Below the pieces are notes generated by a model. That model saw nothing but the letters and a program-made list of their open reading frames with translations, was not told the origin of the DNA and ran no database searches. Positions 53,172 to 63,251 of a stretch of 64,000 nt of DNA are shown in pieces. Both the position numbers and the translations under genes were made by a program. Numbering within the stretch: the stretch's first letter is position 1; each line of letters starts with the position of its first letter. The stretch comes from Rhynchopus sp. YZ270_cl-10 (lineage: Eukaryota > Euglenozoa > Diplonemea > Diplonemida > Diplonemidae), in NCBI GenBank assembly GCA_964035575.1, contig OZ037908.1:1-64000 (forward strand), written 5' to 3'.

Positions 53172-53655
53172 ATGCAAAGGTAGGAGTTTTGTGTGGGAAA
53201 TGGAAGGGGATTGGGAACCCTACGCGTCACTTACTGCGTCACTGAGTCAGGGAAAAACAGGGAGACGAGAAAGGGGGGTAGGGAACCTCCATACCAAAGA
53301 AAGTGCGACCGCAAAGGTGAGCACCCACATCCGCCTTGTGAGTGCCATCAGAGATAGGTGGTAAAGATCAGTGGTCGCCTGCGCTGAGTGACTACAGTGT
53401 GCAGCAACCAGGTCCTAGGTACCAGGTCCTGTCAGTGGCAAGAAGCGGGGGGGAAAAACTTTTGGTGTGATGTTAAGGCTTTGGCAAAAGCTCTAAAACT
53501 CTCTCTCCCCTCGCCTTAGCCTTTTAAGCGGCGCTGCATTTGTGGGGCATTGTGTTGTCGTATTGCTTGAGAAAGCTTCTTCCTGCCCTGTACAAAGGTT
53601 TGTGTGGAGTGGGTGGGCTGTGAAGGGGAAATACACCAAAAGAGAGACGTTGCCA

Positions 53656-53689
53656 GTGCTAACGCCTCGCTGTGCACCGACGGACGCAC
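53656..53689. repeat. Hairpin family H2 copy
   Basis: GTGC/GCAC arms around TAACGCCTCGCTGTGC..., matching the AAACGCCTC core of the family with one change. Confidence 0.5.
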
Positions 53690-53946
53690 ATAGACAAATA
53701 ACGTACATAACACCTCCACGCAGGAAGCATTATGGGACTGTTATGTGTGGGAAGTGGAAGTGGCTGATGGGGAGGAGGAGAAACAAACAAAAACAAGTAA
53801 TTGCTATCGGAAAAAAAACGGGGTGTGATGTGGAACTCCATCCTGTAGAAATAATCTACAATAAGCCCAGCATTCTGCTCTTCTGCAGGTATGCTAACGC
53901 TCTTCGTACACTGCCAGACCCACTGGGACTCCAGCATCTGAAACGT

Positions 53947-54186
53947 TCAAGAAGGGGGGCTGTCCTCTTCGTCCAGCACCATCTGCTCGATAGCGTTGTT
54001 GGACGCCCGCTCGGCAGGCTCGGCGTGGTCCAGCTCGTTTTTGTCCACAGGCTCCCCACATTGTAGTCGTCGTTGGAGCAGTGCGGAAGGAACACAGAAT
54101 GCACAGACTACAACACATCGATCACACCAGCAAATCGCCAGGATGCTACGGTGGTTTCGAAAATCGCGCGGAGTTTTCCACAGCAC
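53947..54186 (-). pseudogene. Coding-like fragment, unknown function
   Basis: The frame ends LQCGEPVDKNELDHAEPAER followed by an acidic tail and a stop. In its last 40 codons nearly all third positions are G or C, like the real genes here and unlike the surrounding spacer. There is no ATG near its beginning (the frame opens at a GTG). It could be the 3' end of a lost gene, an exon of a gene I cannot see, or chance. Confidence 0.25.
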
Positions 54187-54619
54187 ACCCGCTTTTTTCT
54201 TAGCAATTACTTGTCCTTGTTGTTATTGTTGTTTTCAACCACCTTCCTTCAACCCTTGTAGGATCAGTTGTTATTTTTTTCGCGAAAACATGAAATTACA
54301 CATTTCAAGAGAACAAATTAAAAAGGGTCCTTATTTGCATTTTTGGGATCCGCCCGTGCAGTGGTGGGGTCAATCTCGAAAATTGGACAATTTTTTGGCC
54401 ACTTAAATTTTGAGAAATATGAGCCCGGTTCCTTATACGTGGGGCCCATTTTCGGCTAAAATTTTCCTCAAAATCTGGTTTTGTAAAATTGACCCTTTAC
54501 TCCCCCCCCACATCGATTTCAATACTATACCTTACTTCACCTACGGTTGCCCTTACAGGGGGGTGAAGGAAGGTAAGTTGAAAAAAAAACCTTTTCTTTT
54601 TGTTTTGATTCACGGATCG

Positions 54620-54990
54620 GAAAAGTACTTTGCCCAAAAGTAAAGTACTTTTCCAAAAAAAAAAGTACTTGAAGAAAAAAAAGTACTTTTTTTTTTTTCT
54701 GTGCAAAAATTGTACGGAGGGAAAAAAAAAAAGTACTTTTTTTTTTCCCGTCAAAAATTGTACGGAGAAAAAAAATAAAAAGTACTTTTTTTTTTCCAGT
54801 GTTCTAAATTTTTTGTACAGAAAAAAAAAAGGTACTTTTTATTTTTTCTCTCCGTACAATTTTTGATGGAAAAATAAAAAGTACTTTTTTTTTATTCAAG
54901 TACTTTTTTTTTTCCTGTACAATTTTGATGAAAAAAAAAAAAAAGTACTTTTTTTTTCGAAAAGTGAAAAAGTACTTTTTTTGACCAAAA
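54620..54990. repeat. AAAGTACTTTTTT-word expansion at the left end of transposon B
   Basis: About 14 AAGTACTT words sit in poly(A)/(T), interleaved with AAAATTGTACGGAG-like words in both orientations. In length and position it mirrors the one-sided expansion in transposon A. Confidence 0.8.
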
Positions 54991-55020
54991 AATATCACTT
55001 TTTAACCTATCCACTACCAG

Positions 55021-55448
55021 GGGGTGTGGGGTTTTTTTTTTTTTTTTTTTTTTACTGGTTTTCTTCCTTGCTTTCGTATTTTTTGTTTTCTGTATCTATG
55101 TGGATCCCCCCCAGTGAACCGTTTGGGACCCCGCTCTGCCGTGGCAGTCGTGGTTAGCGTTGTCATGTTTGTCTGTAGCACACAAGTAAGAAGAGAGACT
55201 CTAGGTCTCATTGGCGTCTGTTTCTCAAAAGTTTGGTTGTTGTTCTACTCTTGTGGGTTGCCGTTTAACGGAAGCGCCTCCCCATTTACCACGAAAATCG
55301 GGGGGAACATACAGGCTGCACAGATCTCCCCCCACTATGTGGCAGTCGAGCCTTGTTACGTGGCTCCCTGGCCTGACTGCGAACTCCGCGCAACCTCACA
55401 CGAGGTTAACCACGGAGTCAAAAGGAAAAAGAAAATATGATAAAAAAA
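55021..55448. other. Unassigned sequence inside transposon B
   Basis: A T run of about 20 is followed by mixed sequence without a credible ORF. Confidence 0.4.
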
Positions 55449-55449
55449 A

Positions 55450-55499
55450 AATTTATAAAGTGCACCCAAGCCCCCCGGGGCCTGGGCACTTTATAAATT
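55450..55499. repeat. 50-bp near-perfect hairpin
   Basis: The arm AATTTATAAAGTGC..CCC is mirrored by GGGCACTTTATAAATT around a CCCCCGGGG centre. The order of parts (TTATAA, then a G/A-rich arm, then CC-AAG) resembles H1 with the loop replaced. Confidence 0.75.
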
Positions 55500-55516
55500 A
55501 AAAGGAAAAGCAATGA

Positions 55517-58095
55517 TTTGTTTTTTTTTTGTTTTTTTTTTTTGTTTTTTTTTTGTTTTTTTATTGTTTTTTTTTTGAAAAGTAAAAAGTATGTTTGAAA
55601 GTGTAACACACGTCTTCGTAGAAGACGGCGTTCCGCACATGTTTTGTCTTCGCAACCGTCAGTTGCGCTGGTCGTGGTGCCGCAGGTACGTCCTGGGCTT
55701 GCTTTTTGTTCGTGGTTTTTTTTTCTCTTTTCTTTATTGTTTCAAGTTTTGGCCGGCGTCTCCTCAGCAGGTGTTGCTCCGCACGAGTTCAGGCAGGCTG
55801 GCCTCTGTCAGTTTTGCCGCGCTGATGTACTTCAGGCACAACTGGGGTTGCTCTAGCAGTAAGAACTTGAGCGACTTGTTTGGCAGTAGGTCTGTCCTTA
55901 GTGCCTTGGTGGCTGAACACACTTTGAACATATGTTTCAGTGTCGCCTTTGCTTTTGCCGTGCAGTTGCTGCAGCGTGCCACGTCGTTGCTGCCCATGTA
56001 GTCGAACAGCGCAGGGTGGCGCTCTGTCCGCAGCAGTCTCATCTGCACTGCTCCCCGCCGCGTGAGCTCCGGTGTGCTCAGCTTGGGTCGCGCCACTCCC
56101 TTCGGGGTGTCCGCCGTGTTCGTGCTGTAGAGTTCGCTCGCCGGTTGGGGTGTGTAGCTGGAGCAGACTGCGCGTATCGCCGCTTTGCACGCGAGGAGCG
56201 TGAGTGGTTCCTCTTGTAGGCGGCCTTTTTGTGATGCCCGTTCTGCTTGGTACGTGGCCGTACCTAACTTGGCTTCGTGGTCCGCTTCCTCATTTCCACT
56301 CACCCCCACATGTGACGGGATGTACTGCATGATCACCCGCACCTTGGTTGTAGCCCGGTGTAGTGCCGACCACACGTCGCAGAGAAGTCCCGTAGCCTTC
56401 ACCGGACCTGTCTCCAACGCACGTAGTGCTGACTGGCTGTCTGTGAGGATTACCACCGTGTTGTGTTTGTGGTCTGTGCGGTGCAGTTCCTCCACCATCG
56501 GAAGTGCCTCTCTGATGGCCACCAGCTCGGCGGTGTACGATATGCTCATCCGCCCTGCTCCGACGTTGGCTGTCGCTATTTCTTTGTCGCTGTCTCCCGG
56601 GTAGACCACAATGCCTGCACCCCCGTGGCCTCGTCCGCCTTCCACCGACCCGTCTGTATAGACGTGAAGGTCCGCTGGTGGCAGCTCTGCGATGGTCTGC
56701 TCTGTCAAGCTTCTCGCCTCTGCGTCCGTCTGCGTGCCCTTCTTGAAGCCAGCCACGTAGGGCCGGATGTCGACCTTGGGGAGGACCTCCTTCCAGCGCC
56801 AGGGTGCCACCGGGTAGTGTGTCTGGGACATCGCTGGTTGGTCGTGGCGGTACATCTTCGTCTGTTCCACTGTGTCCTTCGCCGACCGTAACCAAGTCAG
56901 TTTCGTATCGCTTGAATGCATTGCACACTCTGCTGGGGTCTCCAGTTGTCGACGTGCACGTTCGTACAGGGCTGCTGCATCGTATTCGACGTGCTCTCGT
57001 ATCTTCCTCAGGTGAGCTTCCCAGAGTAGGTCCTCTGCTTTGGTGTAGTAGTTACACCCGGTGATGACCCTCGCCCCCCTTCGGTGGAGTACTTCCAGAG
57101 TTTCAAGGCCTGCCTCATTTAGCGCTGGTCCCCACACCGCCAGTGCATACGTTATGGTCGGGAGCACGTACGTCATGTACACCTGTCTCAGCATGTGGGC
57201 ATCGCACCCCCAGTCCCGTCCAGCCATGAGCTGGATCAGAGAAAGTTTTTTGAGGAACTTTGTCTTCACCGCCGCTAGTTGTGGTTGCATCGTCAGCGCG
57301 TCATCCAGTTCCACCCCCAGGTAACGGACCGTCTGCGCACGGTTCACCACTGCTCCGTCTGCGTACTTCACTTCGCACTTAGCTTTTCTGATGTCGGCAC
57401 GATCGCCCTTCTCGGTCACTGGCATCACGAAGGTTTTCCTGCGGGATATCGTGAATCCAAGTTTGGGGAGGTGTTCCTCTAGCAGTGTAAGGACCTTCTG
57501 TATCGCCGCTGTTGCTTCCTCCAGTGTGCGCTCCGTACACATGATGGCCAGGTCGTCAGCGAAGATGCAGAAGTGGGCCGTCGTTCCTTCCAGGATCTCT
57601 GCCACCTCCGTCATCACCAGATTGAACAGCAGTGGTGAGAGCACTGTGCCCTGGGGAACACCCTCCCGCATCACGTATTCCTCGCTCCGTGTTCCTTCCA
57701 CCGTTGTCCTTGCCGTTCTGTGCTTCAGGTAATCCGTGAGCCACCTGATGTATCGCTCTGGTACCTGGTGTTGGTGGAGCCTTTCCAGAATTTTCCCCCG
57801 TTTAACCTTGTCGTAGGCCTTGTCGAGGTCCAGCGTCAGAATGATGGGGACTTCTTTCTTCGCTGCGGAGTCCTTAGCCAGCTGCGTGATGTAGGCCAAG
57901 TTGTCCACGGCGGAACGGAAGCGTCTGAATCCTGTCTGTTTGGGATGTAGGTTCTGTGTGGCCTCGTTTGGGTCTTCCATCAGCTGGAGCAGTCTGTTCG
58001 CTAGCACGTGTTCCATCACCTTACTCACGGTACTCGTCAGGGCTATCGGCCGGTAGGATTCGAGGTCTTCCTCTGGCTGGCGGGGTTTTTTTCCC
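55517..58095 (-). mobile_element. 5'-truncated Ingi/Jockey-like LINE
   Basis: On the minus strand the insertion begins at about 58,095 inside the RT (no endonuclease domain remains). It ends in a long A-rich tail seen as T runs at 55,517-55,576. It lies wholly within transposon B. The frame is unbroken over more than 750 codons, so it is young relative to the LINE remnant inside transposon A. Confidence 0.8.
55764..58091 (-). CDS. Partial LINE protein: RT, RNase H, zinc knuckle
   Basis: The frame opens within the element at KPRQPEEDLESYRPIALTST (RT motif 2). No native start remains; the first ATG is at about 58,016. It continues through ILTLDLDKAYDKV, GVPQGTVLSPLLFN and the catalytic CIFADDLAIM of the RT. 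RNase H follows at about residues 475-600, with YTDGS, an active-site Glu in TAELVAIREAL, TDSQSALRAL and NEEADHEAK. The C terminus holds a CCHC knuckle (CSNCTAKAKATLKHMFKVC). RNase H after RT is typical of Ingi, I and related clades. The missing N terminus means it cannot move by itself. Confidence 0.85.
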   Translation of the reverse strand, partial: KKPRQPEEDLESYRPIALTSTVSKVMEHVLANRLLQLMEDPNEATQNLHPKQTGFRRFRSAVDNLAYITQLAKDSAAKKEVPIILTLDLDKAYDKVKRGKILERLHQHQVPERYIRWLTDYLKHRTARTTVEGTRSEEYVMREGVPQGTVLSPLLFNLVMTEVAEILEGTTAHFCIFADDLAIMCTERTLEEATAAIQKVLTLLEEHLPKLGFTISRRKTFVMPVTEKGDRADIRKAKCEVKYADGAVVNRAQTVRYLGVELDDALTMQPQLAAVKTKFLKKLSLIQLMAGRDWGCDAHMLRQVYMTYVLPTITYALAVWGPALNEAGLETLEVLHRRGARVITGCNYYTKAEDLLWEAHLRKIREHVEYDAAALYERARRQLETPAECAMHSSDTKLTWLRSAKDTVEQTKMYRHDQPAMSQTHYPVAPWRWKEVLPKVDIRPYVAGFKKGTQTDAEARSLTEQTIAELPPADLHVYTDGSVEGGRGHGGAGIVVYPGDSDKEIATANVGAGRMSISYTAELVAIREALPMVEELHRTDHKHNTVVILTDSQSALRALETGPVKATGLLCDVWSALHRATTKVRVIMQYIPSHVGVSGNEEADHEAKLGTATYQAERASQKGRLQEEPLTLLACKAAIRAVCSSYTPQPASELYSTNTADTPKGVARPKLSTPELTRRGAVQMRLLRTERHPALFDYMGSNDVARCSNCTAKAKATLKHMFKVCSATKALRTDLLPNKSLKFLLLEQPQLCLKYISAAKLTEASLPELVRSNTC

Positions 58096-58495
58096 GTTTA
58101 TTTTTTTGGAATCATCTGAGTGTTTCTGGGTCAAAACTGGGGCGATGGTGCATTTTTTGGGTCCTCTAGGTGGTTTGGTATGGTTTTCGGGGACTTCTGC
58201 GGTTCTGAGAATCAAAATTGAAAAATCGCATTTGTTCGGCTGTGACCCGTCCCCCCCTGTTTCACGCATTTTCCTTGATGTGCGTGTTGTGGGTGGCGGA
58301 AAAAATCAAAAATTAAATTCTAAAAAATCCAAAAAAAATAGGGGAACCACACATTTCAACCTCCCGGAATCCATTAAAAAAAAATTTTTCCAGTTTTGAC
58401 CAGTTTTTAATGTCTGGGAGGCTAGTGCCGATTAACCTTTACATATATGTAAAGGTGGTAGTGGATAGGTTAAAAAAGTACTTTTCCGAACCGTG
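58096..58495. other. Right part of transposon B
   Basis: No gene. It contains a long imperfect hairpin (CCTCCC...CATTAAAAA mirrored by TTTTTAATG...GGGAGG, about 58,358-58,421) and the perfect 22-bp palindrome centred on CATATATG at 58,435-58,456. Confidence 0.6.
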
Positions 58496-58510
58496 TTGAT
58501 TTTACTAAAA

Positions 58511-58576
58511 CAGGGGAGTTTAGCAGTTTGCTTTTTTTTTGAAAACCGGTCTGCACCGGGATAATAAACTCCCCTG
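58511..58576. repeat. 66-bp mini inverted-repeat element
   Basis: CAGGGGAGTTTA and TAAACTCCCCTG are perfect mirror ends. ATTTTAC occurs on both sides, but not exactly at the edge on the left. It lies 10 bp outside the right duplication of transposon B. Confidence 0.55.
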
Positions 58577-58953
58577 ATTTTACACAATTCAGGCTTCGTT
58601 CACTCGACACACTACACGGAACAGTATCAATAAAACGGAGGTAAGGGTAGGGGAAATAAGAGAAATTTTTGGCATTTTTGACTTTAAAAAAATGCCACAA
58701 AAAAATTCAAAAAAAAAAAAAAAAAGGGGGGGGGTTGCGACCATCAAAAGGTTTTCTGCAGCAAATACAGAAACAAAAAGGGGGTTTTTGATAAATAAAT
58801 ATTTTTTTTTGAATAGATAAAAGCAATAAATTACTTTTTATTTAAAACAAAAGGCACTCCGTATCCAAAACAGGGGGGCAGTCTGGGGACAAAAACAGAT
58901 TTCTGTATTGGGGAGGGTGGGCCAAATACAGAAACAAAAAGGGGGGGTTTGAC

Positions 58954-58983
58954 AAGATGATCCTTGTCTCCTTGGCCACCTTA
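58954..58983 (-). repeat. Hairpin family H1, diverged copy
   Basis: AAGATGATCC arm and CCACCTT arm are kept; the inner stem is CCTTG-like and shorter. Confidence 0.5.
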
Positions 58984-59569
58984 TAAAAAAAAATGGAACA
59001 AAATAATAAATAGGCCCACATTTCCACACAAAAAAACTTGAAAGACGAACGAACTTCATGGACTCACACATCTTTCGAATAATGCATTTTTTTACAAGGC
59101 ATTCCAAAACCAAGCGTTCTGCACAGGAAGTATCCACAGTAGTGTGGTCCACTCAAAAAAAAAAAAAAAAAAATGAAAAAAAAATGCACACACCCCATGC
59201 ATCCAAGCACAGCACATCACCTATGTGCACTACACGGCTCGGTGCACTCATCCGTACAGTACTCTTCCATCCAAGATGTATCTCTTGCTCACGGCACTGA
59301 GAACATGGCAATACATACCCACAATCCATAATTTACAATCAAAAAACAAAAAAAGACAAGCGCTACCAACTGGGCGAGGGCAAAGACAGCAATGAGACAG
59401 CTACAAGGCAGGCCATGAAGGGAAGGGCACTGCTGCGACAAGAAATGGATTGGGGGGGCGAGATATGACCACGAGAAATAGCAGAGGTCCTTGCGAAAAG
59501 GTGACCAAAAAAGGGGGATTAAAAAAAATCAACACCCTGTGATGGTTGTCCATTTTGGGTATTTTTTTT

Positions 59570-59861
59570 TTAGCTGAGGTGATCCAGCGCACACTTTTCC
59601 ACACGTTTTCACACCGTGAAAACGTGTGAAACCAAGGTGAAAATGTGTGAAACCAAGGTGAAAATGTGTGAAACCAAGTGAAAACATGTGAAACCATGTG
59701 AAAACACCAAGTTTTTTTTCTGGAGGAATCCACTCAGAGTGCGTGAAGCAGTTTTTTTTTTCACTTTCGTACACACTTTTTCACACCGTGAAACCATGTG
59801 AAAATGTGTGAAACCAAGTGAAAATGTGTGAAAAAGCGTGAGACTGGATCACCTCATTAGC
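59570..59861. mobile_element. 282-bp MITE with TTAGC duplications
   Basis: Mirror ends TGAGGTGATCCAG (59,575-59,587) and CTGGATCACCTCA (59,844-59,856) are flanked by TTAGC on each side (59,570-59,574; 59,857-59,861). The inside is mostly 20-bp repeats of GTGTGAAACCAAGGTGAAAA and variants. I cannot assign a superfamily. Confidence 0.8.
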
Positions 59862-59998
59862 CGTAAATTTATATAAAGCAACTCTTGGAGTTGATAACGG
59901 GATAAAGGCAGAATGAACAGGGTTTAATTGGTTCATATACTAACTATTCTACTGAATAGAAGGTATAATAGGGTGCAGGCAGAATGAACAGGATTTAA

Positions 59999-60042
<44 letters not shown>

Positions 60043-60305
60043 CAAAAAGGTCGTTAAATCCAGACCTTTCTTTGTGAAAGAATGAGGAAGAAACGAGGCG
60101 CTTCACTGAGAGAAGTGTGTGTTGACCTCTTGCACGCAAAGGGTGGGATGGGATTGGCCCATCGGAAGGGAAAGGGAAAGGTGTGAAGTTAACAACGCAA
60201 GACTCGTGGACGCAGATGCACGCAAACCCGTGGGAGAAGAAAGAAGGAAAAAAGGAAAAGGAAAAGGGGGGGGGGAAAGGGGGAAAGAAAGCACCGGAGT
60301 TCAAT

Positions 60306-60340
60306 GAGATGAACCTAAGCCTCTCCTGCTTCGTCACCGT
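60306..60340 (-). repeat. Hairpin family H1 copy
   Basis: GATGAACCTAAGCCTCTCCT, then GCTTCGTCACC; one loop base and one stem base changed. Confidence 0.75.
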
Positions 60341-60591
60341 AAAAAAAGGGGGGGGGGGTCGGTAAGGTGCTAAAACCCTCCGCCCCAACTGAGAGGACTG
60401 TGTACTTTTTTTTTGTGCAAAACACCGTCCTCCAGGATCGAGCAATACTTGGTCATGTATAGACCACCTAGGGGTAGATGGTTGTGAAGCCTTTCCGTTG
60501 TCCCAAAAAGAACCAAAGAAGCTTTTTTTTTGGTCTATTATTTGCAACATAAGCGTTACACACCTTGTGAAGGGATAAGAAAGAAGATTTG

Positions 60592-60701
60592 AAATACAAA
60601 AGCCTTCTCGTGAAACAGTGTACCTTTGGTACAAATGACCGGCTGTACCGTAGGGGTGGACACCCAATCAAATGCAGTCCAATCCATTTAATGGTTTACA
60701 T
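60592..60701 (+). repeat. Structured repeat SR, copy 2
   Basis: Homologous to 36,352-36,455. Both internal hairpins are retained although the loops have gained bases (GTACC-TTT-GGTAC). Confidence 0.65.
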
Positions 60702-60925
60702 CTGAAAAAAGAATAGTTGATGCAGGCACCTCCGACTGACCCACGATGCCAGCCATCCGGATGAAAGCACAAATAGAAAAACTTTATTTCATTTCCTTTC
60801 GTTTCCCAGCAACTGTAGGTGGGGGCTGGTGTGAGGGCGACGGGCCAGTAACCAGAACACTACCATGAATGAGTGCAGCAGTGCATATATTTTCACAAAA
60901 AAAATATAAAAAAAGAGAAGTTGAA

Positions 60926-60965
60926 AGTGCAAACGCCTCACCGTACAGCGGCAGACGCAGGCGCT
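60926..60965. repeat. Hairpin family H2 copy
   Basis: AGTGCAAACGCCTCACCG and the facing GCGGCAGACGCAGGCGCT, preceded by AAGTTGA as in the copy at 63,252. Confidence 0.55.
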
Positions 60966-61820
60966 ACCGCCATGGGGGGAAAAAGACCCCTTAAAAATAT
61001 GTTCCCATGTTCGCAATTTGTCGGACCACCTCCAGGCCGGTCAAGTCAGTCCAAATATATTCACGTTCCAGAATAGTTACGTTCCAGAAAGAAAACATCT
61101 AGAATTTTCAGTCGGTGCTTGACGCATCCCCTCACAGGGACTTTCTCACTGTGGTGTTGTTGTTTGGGTTTTGTATTTTTTTTTTTTTTGCGACAACCTT
61201 TCTGTTTAAATATTGTGAAATCGACAAAGCACCCAAAAATGTCAAAATGATTTATTTTCCACTTTTTTTTCCGTTTTTCGAGCATTGGGAGGGGGGGGGT
61301 GAACTTTGGGGAAATAAATAAAAAAGATAAATTCAAAAACTGCCAGAAGAAAACAGAACCGCATGACTGGGAAGAATGTCCTTCCCTTTCTTTTTTATAC
61401 AAGAATTGTTTTGTTTTTTGTTTTGTTTTTTTTTTATGTTGAAATTTGTAGAAAAGTGTAGCTGCCACTTGTGTGCACCAAAGCTCTCACCTTTTTTAAT
61501 GAACAGCGCAGGAGAAAGCCTTACGCTGGTGAATATTTGGGGGATAGGTGTGTGGGAAGAGATTAAACGATAGAGCGCCGGAGCTAGCTTTGGTGTTCAC
61601 TGTTGAGAAAGAAAAAAAAACAAAAATGTGAAGAACGAAATGCTTCTTTGGTGCACACAACATCGTGAAGGTGTACCTGGGTTTTGAAATCAATCGTGTG
61701 TGTGTGTGGGGTAGGGGGGCAAATCTTGCAGGGAAAAAAAAAAAACGTTTCCCTGAAAACGTCTGTTGGGTTCATCCAGCTTGGAGTGTTCCATGGACGG
61801 ACCAAAAAAAAATTTTTTTT

Positions 61821-61887
61821 TCGATAAATTGTTGGAGTAGTGTAGTTGCCTCGGTTGTGTTGCCACAGTTTGTGCAAATCTCCACTG
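61821..61887 (+). repeat. Dispersed 65-bp repeat, copy 1
   Basis: From TCGATAAATTGTTGGAGTAG to CAAATCTCCACTG. It matches 63,651-63,718 with few differences; copy 2 lacks one A and has one extra C. It includes GGTTGTGTTGCCACAG. Confidence 0.7.
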
Positions 61888-62132
61888 TTTTTTTTTCACC
61901 CACCTCCCAGTTTTCAGCCGCACCCACAAAGGCCCAATGCACTTCCCTTGGAAAGCAAGGCATTTGGGTTATTGTGGGTCAGCAAATTGGGGTGGTTGGA
62001 AAAAAGAAAGAGGGAAAAAACCCCCTTGAAAAAAAAAGGGGGTCTATGGTGTGGCTGACGACCCCAAAATAGCAGAAAATAGCAGAAAATAGCACCCCCT
62101 TTCAGCCACACCAGTCTAACGTCGATATTCAT

Positions 62133-62164
62133 AAGATGCTAAGCTTTTCTGTGCTGAGTCATCT
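62133..62164 (-). repeat. Hairpin family H1 copy
   Basis: AAGATG/CATCTA outer arms with CTAAGC facing GCTGAG. Here the outer arm pairs by Watson-Crick, where most copies would have A facing C on the plus strand. Confidence 0.7.
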
Positions 62165-63251
62165 ATTTAAAAAAGAAATAACACACTGTTCGCTTCTTCA
62201 AACCGGCTGTTGCAAAAGGAAAATTTTGACGAAAAGAAGAATAGGGGAGAATAGGGAAATGTGGGGTAATGTTGTTGGTTCTGTTCACCAAGAGAGTTGC
62301 AGTAGTGAGCGACCTCGGCCCGAAAACAGGTCCGTTTTTTTTTGTTGTTTTTTTTTTGTTTGTTTTTTTGTTCGCTTTCGGCTAAACCGGTTGTTTTTTT
62401 TGTTGCATTTATTTTCTCCACTCAATGAGTCGTTAAAATACTATTTTCTCCCCTCCATGTATGGGGCAGGCGTTGCCCTGTGTAGACTTCTGTGGTTGTA
62501 TGAATTCTGTCAAAAAGTTTTGTTTGTTTGTTTTTAAATACCACTTTCGTTACAAGCAGCCTGGTGTTGTATTCGAGTTCAAAACAAAACAATACTATGG
62601 TTGGAGGGGGGTTTGAAAATGTTTTTTTGTATGTTTTTGAAAGTGCTTTGTGCTCTGTTTAATTTTGCTTGATAGTTTTGTAGACGTGGGGTCGGAGGGG
62701 TGATTCGCACTTCTTGCGCGCTTTTTCCGCACTTTTTGCGACCCCCATCCATGCAGCCACACCAACAATGTCAATAGCTATCTTCACCCAGGAAAACGGG
62801 ACACGAAACAGGGGGGAGGGTTTGTTAGTTGTATGATTTTGTGTGCGTAAAGTGTGTAATATATATTCTGTGGTGACATTTTTATTACTGCAATACTCTC
62901 CCACTGACTTGGCAGTGAAGAGGAAACCTCTTTGCCAAAAACTTACCCTGATGCAGTATCAAAGTGCGTGGACACACAAGGTTGTCAAATTTTTCAAAAG
63001 CAAAAAAAAGGGGGAGAAAAAACATTGAATGGATGTGCCTTTCGCTGCACACCACAACACACACATCTGACAATATGTGTGCATGAGCGTTCATTCCCTC
63101 AACCAGTCAGAGGTAGGGGTGTGGGTAGGAAGGAGGAAGGTGTTTGTTGTGTGAGACGAAAAAAACTGAAAACAAAACTTGAAAGATGGGGGAAAAAAAA
63201 AAGAGAAAAAAAAAACAAACCTCGCGGCGGAAAGGGGGGAGAAGTTGAAAA

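Larger units (their letters stand above)
53172..54604. other. Spacer between elements
   Basis: Mostly without genes. It contains an H2 hairpin at 53,656-53,689 and one coding-like fragment at 53,947-54,186. Confidence 0.5.
54605..58501. mobile_element. GTACTT-family TIR transposon B, 3,885 bp, with TTGATT duplications
   Basis: Ends at 54,611 and 58,495: CACGGATCGGAAAAGTACTT and a mirror copy with one mismatch in 20. TTGATT flanks both sides (54,605-54,610; 58,496-58,501). A second inverted pair, TTTTTAACCTATCCACTACC, is at 54,998-55,017 and mirrored at 58,452-58,475. It lies adjacent to the right TIR but about 370 bp from the left one. The termini match transposon A at 15 of 20 positions (CAYGGAT....AAAGTACTT). 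It carries a 5'-truncated LINE and no transposase. Confidence 0.82.

Noticed and set aside
55591-56001. Plus-strand ORF of 136 codons at the 3' end of the Ingi-like LINE
   Set aside because: Antisense shadow of the LINE C terminus and its 3' untranslated region.
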